From positions 1 to 64,000 of the forward strand of contig NZ_MDED01000010.1 in assembly GCF_002939885.1 (NCBI RefSeq): a stretch of DNA of 64,000 nucleotides. The letters are read 5' to 3'. How positions within the stretch are numbered: the first letter of the stretch is position 1; every line of letters begins with the position of its first letter. Positions 57,725 to 64,000 of this stretch are shown here, one piece after another. This stretch comes from Xanthomonas cucurbitae (GTDB lineage Bacteria; Pseudomonadota; Gammaproteobacteria; Xanthomonadales; Xanthomonadaceae). The notes under the pieces were generated by a model, which was given only the letters and a program-made list of their open reading frames with translations, ran no database searches and had not been told where the DNA came from. Position numbers and translations under genes: made by a program.

Positions 57725-58642
57725 ATGCTGACCTTCTCCCGCTTCACCCGCTACTTCATCGAGGTGGCCCGCTGCGGGAGCATCCGCAAGGCGTCGGAGG
57801 TGCTGCATGTGTCGGCCTCGGCGATCGACCGGCAGATCCTCAAGGCCGAGGCCGAACTGGGCGCGCAGCTGTTCGAGCGCCTGCCCGGGCGGCTGCGCCT
57901 CACGGCCGCCGGCGAGCTGCTGCTGGTGGACGTGCGCGGCTGGGAGCAGGCCTATGCACGTACGCTGGAACGCTTCGACGAGCTCAAGGGGCTGCGCCGC
58001 GGGCATGTGGAGATCGCCATGATCGACGCGCTCAGCGAAGGCGTGGTGCCGGCGGCGGTGGCCGCCCTGGTGCAGGAGTACCCCGGCCTTACCTTCAACC
58101 TGTCCACCGCCGGCAACCAGCAGGTGATGGAGAGGGTGACCTCGGCGGACGTGGACATCGGCCTGCTGCTGGACCCGGTGAGCGGGGCGGACCTGGAAGT
58201 GCGGGCATTCGCGGACATCCCGCTGGGCATCGCGATGCCGGTGGGCCACCCGCTGAGCGCACGCACCGAGGTGCAGCTGAACGAGGCGCTGGAGCATCGG
58301 CTATTGCTGCCGGCAGCGCCATTGATTGTTGGCGAGCACGCCAAGGTGCTGTACCAGCGCCAGCATATCGACGTGAAGCGGCTGACCCATTGCAATGACG
58401 TGCGCAGCTTGCGCGGCCTGGTGCTGGCCGGTGCCGGGGTGGCGCTGATGTCGTGGCTGGACGCGGCGCCGGACGTGGCCGACGGCCGTCTGGCCTTCGT
58501 CCCGTTTCGCCGGCATCTGACCAAGCCGATGACGCTGGCCTTGTGCGTGGCCCCGCAACGCCAGTTGTCGCGCGCGGCGCAGTTGGCGATCCAGGCGCTG
58601 GCCGCACGCATCGATGCGATGGCGGTGCCCGTGGTGGGTTGA
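57725..58642 (+). CDS. LysR-type transcriptional regulator
   Basis: This 305-residue protein has a LysR helix-turn-helix (about residues 8-60, RYFIEVARCGSIRKASEVL and HVSASAIDRQILKAEAELG) and a substrate-binding domain. The helix-turn-helix departs somewhat from the common SQPAVS type. The start at 57725 gives MLTFSRFTRYFIEVAR, the usual beginning; the frame is open further upstream without likeness. The target is unknown, and the next gene (tatD) is separated by repeat elements. Confidence 0.88.
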   Translation: MLTFSRFTRYFIEVARCGSIRKASEVLHVSASAIDRQILKAEAELGAQLFERLPGRLRLTAAGELLLVDVRGWEQAYARTLERFDELKGLRRGHVEIAMIDALSEGVVPAAVAALVQEYPGLTFNLSTAGNQQVMERVTSADVDIGLLLDPVSGADLEVRAFADIPLGIAMPVGHPLSARTEVQLNEALEHRLLLPAAPLIVGEHAKVLYQRQHIDVKRLTHCNDVRSLRGLVLAGAGVALMSWLDAAPDVADGRLAFVPFRRHLTKPMTLALCVAPQRQLSRAAQLAIQALAARIDAMAVPVVG

Positions 58643-58659
58643 GTGTGTTGCGCAAGCGG

Positions 58660-58700
58660 CCCTCACCCCTGCCTCTCTCCCGCAGGCGGGAGAGGGGAAC
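58660..58700. repeat. REP-like element, copy 1
   Basis: A CTCTCCCG-CAGG-CGGGAGAG hairpin (58675-58694), preceded by CCTCACCCC, matches the short intergenic repeats scattered through Xanthomonas genomes. It lies 17 bp after the LysR gene. Confidence 0.65.
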
Positions 58701-58825
58701 GGCAACGCACTGGCTGCGGGGCGATGGTGTGCAGGTGCTGCTGGTGGCATGCAGTGCTGTCAGCCGTGTTCGGGCAGGTAAAGCGCGCGCAGCTGCTGAC
58801 GAAAGTAGGCAGATGGTGCAGCAGC

Positions 58826-58887
58826 TGTCCCTTCTCCCGCTTGCGGGAGAAGGTGCCCGCAGGGCGGATGAGGGCAACCCTCACCCA
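58826..58887. repeat. REP-like element, copy 2, inverted to copy 1
   Basis: CCTTCTCCCGC-TT-GCGGGAGAAGG (58830-58853) followed by GTGCCCGCAGGGCGGATGAGGGC contains the longer form of the same repeat family in the opposite orientation. The two copies bracket about 125 bp between lysR and tatD. Confidence 0.65.
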
Positions 58888-58925
58888 GTACAATCGCATC
58901 TGCTCTTTCAGGCCACACCCGCACC

Positions 58926-59732
58926 ATGCAGTTGATCGATATCGGCGCCAACCTCACCCATGACTCGTTCGATCGCGATTGTGAGGCAGTGCTGCAACGC
59001 GCCCGCGACGCCGGCGTGACGCAGCTGGTCGTCACCGGCGCCAGTCGCGAGCATTCGCCGCTGGCGCTGCAACTGGCGCAGCAGCATCCTGGGTTCCTGT
59101 ACGCCACCGCCGGCGTGCACCCGCATCACGCAGTGGAATTCACTGCCGAATGCGAAGCGGAAATGCGCGCCTTGCATGCGCATCCGCAGGTGGTGGCGGT
59201 GGGCGAATGCGGGCTGGACTACTTTCGCGATTTTGCGCCGCGTCCCGCTCAGCACAAGGCGTTCGAACGCCAGCTGCAATTGGCGGTGGACAGTGGCAAG
59301 CCGCTGTTCCTGCACCAGCGCGATGCGCACGAGGACTTCATGGACATCCTGCGCAACTTCGATGGCAAGCTGGGTGCGGCGGTGGTGCATTGCTTCACCG
59401 GCACGCGCGAGGAATTGTTCGCCTACCTGGATCGCGACTACTACATCGGCGTTACCGGCTGGCTATGCGACGAGCGTCGCGGCGCGCACCTGCGCGAGCT
59501 GGTGCGCAACATCCCCGCCAACCGGCTGATGATCGAAACCGATGCGCCCTACCTGCTGCCACGCACGCTCCAGCCCATGCCCAAGGATCGCCGCAACGAG
59601 CCAATGTTCCTGGCCCATATCGCCGAGGAGCTGGCGCGTGATCGTGGCGAAGCGGTGGAGGTGACCGCCGCCAACAGCACCGCGGCGGCGCGTCGCTTCT
59701 TTCGATTGCCGATGCCTGCCGCAGACGCTTGA
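58926..59732 (+). CDS. tatD: TatD-family metal-dependent DNase
   Basis: This 268-residue TIM-barrel hydrolase matches TatD (3'-5' exonuclease, DNA repair and degradation). Metal ligands are seen in AGVHPHHA, VGECGLDYFRDF, LFLHQRDAHEDF, VVHCFTGTREEL and MIETDAPYLLP. The N-terminus MQLIDIGANLTHDSFDRD lacks only the first His of the usual HxH, replaced by Ile-Gly-Ala-Asn as in the TatD subgroup. It is a single gene. Confidence 0.93.
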   Translation: MQLIDIGANLTHDSFDRDCEAVLQRARDAGVTQLVVTGASREHSPLALQLAQQHPGFLYATAGVHPHHAVEFTAECEAEMRALHAHPQVVAVGECGLDYFRDFAPRPAQHKAFERQLQLAVDSGKPLFLHQRDAHEDFMDILRNFDGKLGAAVVHCFTGTREELFAYLDRDYYIGVTGWLCDERRGAHLRELVRNIPANRLMIETDAPYLLPRTLQPMPKDRRNEPMFLAHIAEELARDRGEAVEVTAANSTAAARRFFRLPMPAADA

Positions 59733-60113
59733 ATAAGCGGCTGTACGCGGTGACTGCGTTGACGAGCGGGCGCAGTGCCACGATGCAGATGCCTTGACCA
59801 TCACTGCGTCGGCGTGTCTTACCACGCCTGCCAATGCAGCCGGCAGGTGTGTTGTACTGCATCGGTATGCGTCATTGGCCTTACTACCAACATAGAGACC
59901 AGGGTGCGTTTGGATATCAAGGTGCACTCATGGAGTGCACATTTTCTACCGTCGAAAGCGCTGTACAGTGCGGTATTTGACGGCATCTGACACATTCAGT
60001 TGCTGCGTAATCTCACGAGATGGTTTGGTCATCCTGCGGTCTTTTTGCGGTCACAGCGCATGTCCATCTTCCCCTGCGGGCAATTGGCCCATCGCAACGA
60101 AAGGAAGAAAAAC
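59733..60113. other. Regulatory gap before the small secreted protein gene
   Basis: These 381 bp are less GC-rich than the surroundings, mainly from 59880 on. They contain the perfect palindrome at 59922-59940 and a good ribosome-binding site (AAAGGAAG) just before 60114. No gene is supported in it. Confidence 0.5.
59922..59940. promoter_or_regulatory. Perfect 19-bp palindrome, candidate operator
   Basis: GTGCACTC-ATG-GAGTGCAC has perfect 8-bp arms. It lies about 175 bp before the small secreted protein gene. It is suited to bind a dimeric regulator of unknown identity. Confidence 0.5.
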
Positions 60114-60563
60114 ATGCACATTCCCAGCGCACTGAACCGCAGCATGCTCGCCGTGGCTGCAGTGCTCACTCTCTCACTGTGTGGCGTCACTTCAGCCTAT
60201 GCGCAAGCGGTCAGAGCCAGCGGTGACTTCTCCTATCAGGCCACCGCCGTCAAACGTCTCGCCAACTGCGCGGCATCGGCGTGGTACAACGATTCAAGGG
60301 TTGGCGGTGCCATCAACGAATGCAATAACGCCGACACCGACGCCAAGTGGGACAGCGTCCATCTGAACGCGGCAACCTACATGGAGATCACTGGTGAACG
60401 GGTCGGTTACGGAAATGGCGCATGCCCTGCACAGCACGGTTTTCAGTACATCAAGTGTTTCTACGTGGCAGGCCGCAAAAAAGGCAATCCGGTCATGACG
60501 GTATCGGCGGTGTCGTACGGGTCAGGAGGAATGACGGCCCGAGTCAGCTGGTACTATCAGTAA
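60114..60563 (+). CDS. Small secreted cysteine-containing protein
   Basis: This 149-residue protein has a clear signal peptide (MLAVAAVLTLSLCGVTSAYA, residues 11-30, cleavage after AYA). The mature part of about 119 residues has four cysteines (ANCAASAW, NECNNAD, GACPAQHG, IKCFYVAG), suiting two disulfide bonds, and it ends in VSWYYQ. I do not recognise the family. AAAGGAAG precedes the ATG. It stands alone behind a low-GC upstream region with a palindrome and is followed by a hairpin, as is usual for a regulated exported factor. Confidence 0.75.
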   Translation: MHIPSALNRSMLAVAAVLTLSLCGVTSAYAQAVRASGDFSYQATAVKRLANCAASAWYNDSRVGGAINECNNADTDAKWDSVHLNAATYMEITGERVGYGNGACPAQHGFQYIKCFYVAGRKKGNPVMTVSAVSYGSGGMTARVSWYYQ

Positions 60564-60581
60564 CGCGATGACGGGCCGTGT

Positions 60582-60614
60582 ACTGCGCCGTCTCGATGAT
60601 CGGGACGGCGCAGT
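60582..60614 (+). terminator. Hairpin after the small secreted protein gene
   Basis: ACTGCGCCGTC and GACGGCGCAGT form a perfect 11-bp stem with an 11-nt loop, 18 bp after the stop. There is no strong T-run. The rest of the 359-bp gap to the sirtuin gene (60615-60922) shows no gene that I can support. Confidence 0.6.
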
Positions 60615-60922
60615 GCCGCCTTACGCAAGCCGGAATAGATGTAATCGCCAATGCTAGCCGCACCAGCGGCATGCGCCTGTCGATATCCAGTGGGCCAGGC
60701 CGACAGGGGAAGCGGTCATCATCTGCAAAGCGTCTCTGGCGCGCCATGCGTGACCTTCACAGATGTTGCGCCGTGTCCGGTGACAATGCGCACTGCAGTA
60801 CGCACGGTTCGCTTCGCTGCACCATCGCGGCATCCCGTGCTGCAGTCGGTTCGGTAACGCTTGCGGTACGTTGCGCGCGACTTGCATTTGCAAGGTGACC
60901 TCATGGCGATTGGAGTTGTTCG

Positions 60923-61804
60923 ATGACCGCTGCCCCCGCCCAAGCCGACGACGCGTTGCAGGCGTTCATCCAGCGCCACCAGCGCCTGTTCGTGCTCAGT
61001 GGCGCCGGGTGCAGCACCGATTCGGGCATTCCCGATTACCGCGACCTGCAGGGTGGCTGGAAGCGTCCACAACCGGTGACGTTCCAGGCCTTCATGGGTG
61101 AGTTATCCACGCGCCAGCGTTACTGGGCACGCAGCCTGGTCGGCTGGCCAAGGTTCGGGCTGGCCAAGCCCAATGCCACCCATCACGCACTCGCCGCACT
61201 GGAAGCGCGTGGCCAACTGGAATTGCTACTCACCCAGAACGTGGACCGCCTGCACCAGGCTGCCGGCAGCCTGGCGGTGATCGATCTGCACGGCCGGCTG
61301 GATGTGGTGCGCTGCATGGGCTGCGAACGCCGCCTGCCGCGCACCGAATTCCAGCTGCTGCTCGAACAAGCCAACCCCGGTTGGGCGGAACTGGACGCCG
61401 CCCAGGCCCCCGATGGCGATGCGGATCTGGACGATGTGGCGTTCGATCGCTTCGTGGTGCCGCCATGCCCGGTATGCGGCGGGGTGCTCAAGCCAGACGT
61501 GGTGTTCTTCGGCGAGAACGTGCCGCGCGAGCGGGTGGAGCGCGCGTTTGCGCATCTGCAGGCCGCCGATGCGGTGCTGGTGGTGGGGTCGTCGCTGATG
61601 GTTTATTCGGGCTTTCGCTTCGTGCAGGCGGCAGCGCGCAACGGCGTGCCAATCGCGGCGCTGAACTTCGGGCGTACGCGCGCCGACGCGCTGTTGAGCC
61701 TGAAGGTGGAGCGTTCGTGCGCGGATGCGCTGGCCTTTCTGCAGCCATCGCCTGATCCGCTGCACACCGTAGCGGCTAGCGACGCCAGTGCACGCTGTGC
61801 ATGA
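60923..61804 (+). CDS. NAD-dependent protein deacylase (sirtuin)
   Basis: This 293-residue sirtuin removes acyl groups from lysine with NAD+. The NAD-binding motif is LSGAGCSTDSGIPDYRD, followed by LTQNVDRLHQAAG, the catalytic histidine in DLHGRLD and the zinc cysteines in RCMGCERR and PPCPVCGGVLKPDVVFFGE. VVGSSLMVYSGFRF and ALNFGRTRADALL complete the Rossmann fold. It is closer to the larger SIR2 group with GAGCS than to E. coli CobB. GGAG precedes the ATG. Confidence 0.94.
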   Translation: MTAAPAQADDALQAFIQRHQRLFVLSGAGCSTDSGIPDYRDLQGGWKRPQPVTFQAFMGELSTRQRYWARSLVGWPRFGLAKPNATHHALAALEARGQLELLLTQNVDRLHQAAGSLAVIDLHGRLDVVRCMGCERRLPRTEFQLLLEQANPGWAELDAAQAPDGDADLDDVAFDRFVVPPCPVCGGVLKPDVVFFGENVPRERVERAFAHLQAADAVLVVGSSLMVYSGFRFVQAAARNGVPIAALNFGRTRADALLSLKVERSCADALAFLQPSPDPLHTVAASDASARCA

Positions 61805-61852
61805 CGCTGTGATCCATTGCAGCGGTTGTGCAGTGGTGCGGCACGCAGTGCA

Positions 61853-62992
61853 ATGGGGATCTTCCCTGTGTGCCTGGATGCTGCCTTGAGCCAGTTGTTT
61901 ACTCCCATCGCGTTCGGCCCGCTGACGCTCGCCAACCGCATCGTCATCGCACCGATGTGCCAGTACTCCGCACAGGATGGCTGCGCCACCGATTGGCATC
62001 GCATTCACCTGGGTACGCTGTCGCAATCGGGCGCGGGCCTGTTGATCCTGGAAGCCGCTGCGGTGCTGCCGGAAGGGCGCATCAGCTACGCCGATCTCGG
62101 GCTGTACAACGATGCCAGCGAGCGCGCGCTGGCTGACGTGCTGCACTCGGTGCGCCGCTGGTCGCCGATGCCGATCGGTGTCCAGCTGGCACATGCCGGG
62201 CGCAAGGCCTCCACCGACCTGCCGTGGAATGGCGGCGAGGCGATCGCATCCGACCACGCCAATGGCTGGCAGACCGTGTCGGCCTCGGTGCTGCCGTTCC
62301 GCGACGGCCAGCCATTGCCGCAGGCGTTGGACCAGGCCGGTATCGATATGGTGGTGGCCGCGTTCGTGGACTCGGCCATCCGCGCCGAACGCCTGGGCCT
62401 GCAGCTGATCGAGTTGCATGCCGCGCATGGCTATCTGATGCATCAGTTTCTATCGCCGTTGAGCAACCAGCGCAGCGATGCCTATGGCGGCTCATTGGAA
62501 AACCGCATGCGGCTGACGCTGCGCATCTTCGATGCGGTGCGCGCGGCGATATCTGCACGGATGGCGGTGGGCGTGCGTCTCTCGGCCACCGACTGGGTGG
62601 ACGGTGGCTGGGATCTGGAACAGAGCATCGCGCTGTCCAAGGCGCTGGATGCGCGCGGAGCGCACTACATCCATGTCTCCAGCGGCGGGCTGGATCCACG
62701 CCAGCAGATCGCGTTGCAGGACGGTTACCAGATTCCGTTCGCGCAGGCGATCCGCGCGCAGGTGGGCACGCCGGTGATCGGCGTGGGCCTGGTTACCGAG
62801 CCGGCGCATGCCGAAGCGATTCTGCAGCAGGGCCAGGCCGACGCCATCGCGCTGGCGCGCGGCCTCCTGTACGACCCGCGTTGGCCGTGGCATGCCGCCG
62901 CTGCGCTGGGCGCCAGCGTCACGCCGGCACCGCAATACCTGCGCTGCGAGCCACGCCAGGCGCGCGGTGTGTTCGCCAGTGGCCCGGCTTGA
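61853..62992 (+). CDS. Old yellow enzyme-type NADPH dehydrogenase (YqjM-like)
   Basis: This FMN TIM-barrel enzyme of about 379 residues reduces activated alkenes. LFTPIAFGPLTLANRIVIAPMCQYSA is the usual start (quoted in part), with the YqjM-type Cys in MCQYSA. IGVQLAHAGRKAS, HAAHGYLMHQFLSPLSNQR and YGGSLENRMRL follow, and the C-terminus has ALARGLLYDPRWPWHAAAALGA. The start is uncertain: the ATG at 61853 adds about 11 residues before LSQLFTPI, and a TTG at 61886 would start exactly where relatives do. Confidence 0.92.
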   Translation: MGIFPVCLDAALSQLFTPIAFGPLTLANRIVIAPMCQYSAQDGCATDWHRIHLGTLSQSGAGLLILEAAAVLPEGRISYADLGLYNDASERALADVLHSVRRWSPMPIGVQLAHAGRKASTDLPWNGGEAIASDHANGWQTVSASVLPFRDGQPLPQALDQAGIDMVVAAFVDSAIRAERLGLQLIELHAAHGYLMHQFLSPLSNQRSDAYGGSLENRMRLTLRIFDAVRAAISARMAVGVRLSATDWVDGGWDLEQSIALSKALDARGAHYIHVSSGGLDPRQQIALQDGYQIPFAQAIRAQVGTPVIGVGLVTEPAHAEAILQQGQADAIALARGLLYDPRWPWHAAAALGASVTPAPQYLRCEPRQARGVFASGPA

Positions 62993-63172
62993 GGCAAGCT
63001 GCGCGAGCGGCTAAGGTGCCTGCTCGATTCCGTCTGGCGACGATCTGCGCGATGCGCAACGCATTCCAGCCACCACAGCGCCTTCCAAGGAGAATGCGAT
63101 GCGACACCCGCACATCAGGCCCGGTTCCCGCGCGTGTCCATCGCGCGTAGCGGCCTGTGCCGGGCACGCAGC

Positions 63173-63568
63173 ATGAGCACGCCGCCTCCGGTCGTCGATC
63201 AGGGCCAGGTCGGCCCGGACCATCCCGAGCATCCGGACCATTGCCTGTACGCGCAGATTCGCGAGGCGGTGTGCGCACTCGATACCGAATTGAACAAACC
63301 TGCCGACGAGGCCAGCGAACGCATGGTCGCGCGCCTGCTGCCGCTGGCCAAGCAACATGGCCTGGACCGGGTGGATCATGTGGTGCTCAGCCGGCACCTG
63401 GGCGAAGTGGGCGAGAACGTGTTCCTGGTGCGCGGCGAGCTGTCCGACCCGGCGCATCTACGCGCACATATCACCACCCAGGAAGTGATGGACACCACGG
63501 TGGAGGCGTCGATGCTGCAATTGAACGAGATCAACCGCCGGCTGATGCTGCGCCTGCCGCCGCGTTGA
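63173..63568 (+). CDS. Stand-alone XVIPCD protein (type IV secretion signal domain)
   Basis: This 131-residue protein consists almost wholly of an XVIPCD domain, the C-terminal signal that sends antibacterial effectors through the Xanthomonas type IV secretion system. Signature parts are HCLYAQIREAVCALD, GLDRVDHVVLS, ENVFLVRGELSDPAHLRAHI and the final VEASMLQLNEINRR, with a C-terminal basic end. No toxin domain precedes it: the start at 63173 (MSTPPPVVDQGQVG) leaves only about 25 residues in front. It may be a short effector, a degenerate effector remnant or a decoy; no immunity lipoprotein gene is next to it. Confidence 0.8.
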   Translation: MSTPPPVVDQGQVGPDHPEHPDHCLYAQIREAVCALDTELNKPADEASERMVARLLPLAKQHGLDRVDHVVLSRHLGEVGENVFLVRGELSDPAHLRAHITTQEVMDTTVEASMLQLNEINRRLMLRLPPR

Positions 63569-63796
63569 GCGCGACCAATCGGCCTGGCTGGGTGGCCGCG
63601 TGATGCAACGCCCTGCTGCCTGTTGCGCTCCAGACGTATCCATCAAGGCTGTCAGAGCGGCGGATGTGTGGCCCGGATATGTGCGCAGTCATCTGCGTCG
63701 GGTCAGGGCTGTAGTTGGCCCCGCGCTGCATCCGCTGCGACAGTTACGTACGCAAGCACCGCGCCGGGGGAGATGCGCATTGGCTATCATCGCCCG

Positions 63797-64000
63797 ATGC
63801 GCTCCGACTACATTCTTACGCTGTCCTGCCCCGACCGCACCGGTATCGTCTATCGCGTGACCGGCCTGCTGTTCGACCTGGCGTGCAACATCCTCGATGC
63901 CCAGCAATTCGGCGATGACGAAAGCGGCCGGTTCTTCCTGCGCGTGCATTTCGACAAGCCGCCCGGCACCGGGATCGCCAGCCTGGAGCAGCGGTTTGCG
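63797..64000 (+). CDS. purU: Formyltetrahydrofolate deformylase, 5' part
   Basis: Only the first 68 residues are in the window; the gene runs off its right end. MRSDYILTLSCPDRTGIVYRV and the following LLFDLACNILDAQQF are the N-terminal ACT domain of PurU, which binds glycine or methionine and controls the release of formate from 10-formyl-THF. The downstream hydrolase domain is not visible. Confidence 0.88.
   Translation, partial: MRSDYILTLSCPDRTGIVYRVTGLLFDLACNILDAQQFGDDESGRFFLRVHFDKPPGTGIASLEQRFA

Overview
The window is high-GC proteobacterial chromosome and fits Xanthomonas (Lysobacterales/Xanthomonadaceae). Pointers are a two-cysteine OhrR next to Ohr, a protein with the XVIPCD type IV secretion signal that marks Xanthomonas-group effectors, the putative modified-peptide gene set known mainly from this family, and an ExeM-type nuclease. 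No rRNA, tRNA, complete insertion sequence or prophage is visible. Most of the window is ordinary core genome; the accessory part is the left end (1-11650).

Left end: a complete type I-F1 CRISPR-Cas locus, all on the minus strand. Order of transcription is cas1 - cas2-3 - (gap) - csy1 - csy2 - csy3 - cas6f - intrinsic terminator - short AT-rich leader - array of 46 identical-looking repeats and 45 spacers. The most interesting feature is the gap of about 350 bp between cas2-3 and csy1. It holds a two-repeat degenerate mini-CRISPR on the opposite strand (7220-7295). Its first repeat keeps the Csy4 hairpin through a compensatory base-pair change and keeps the 8-nt 5' handle intact. Its 20-nt spacer matches a site directly beside it (7206-7225) at 16 of 20 positions, next to a CC PAM, and three of the four mismatches fall at positions 6, 12 and 18. 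This looks like a crRNA-like guide that makes the Csy complex repress a promoter firing toward csy1 (a CreR/CreA-like element). Between that promoter and csy1 lies a ten-codon mini-ORF with a strong Shine-Dalgarno sequence and a rare TTA-AGA codon pair, flanked by strong hairpins. It could be a CreT-like RNA toxin or an attenuating leader peptide.

11.9-16.0 kb: a LysR regulator divergent from the glyoxylate shunt genes aceB and aceA. 16.4-21.7 kb: a cyclic-nucleotide-binding diguanylate cyclase, then a three-gene putative RiPP set (cyclase/TPR protein, precursor peptide, SagB-like dehydrogenase). 21.8-29.8 kb: an S9 peptidase lipoprotein, then leucine/isovalerate catabolism (ivd-mccB-mccA) with a divergent TetR regulator. 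29.8-30.8 kb: a RES-Xre toxin-antitoxin pair. 31-34 kb: an iron-uptake-accessory operon (DUF4198-DUF3649-PepSY-DUF3325) with a Fur-like dyad. 34-42 kb: a cytochrome c, a secreted nuclease, a divergent pair (MerC-like protein and CobW GTPase) sharing a Zur-box-like site, an EamA transporter, a hydrolase, ZapE and two overlapping unknown genes. 42-54 kb: ohrR-ohr, oxidoreductases, a secreted methyltransferase-like protein, an RluE-type pseudouridine synthase, HrpB helicase and a chemoreceptor. 54-64 kb: a YehS-like protein, a second S9 peptidase, a LysR regulator, TatD, a small secreted cysteine-containing protein, a sirtuin, an old yellow enzyme, a stand-alone XVIPCD protein and the 5' end of purU.

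All calls rest on reading the sequence and on knowledge of the families. No database search or folding program was run.
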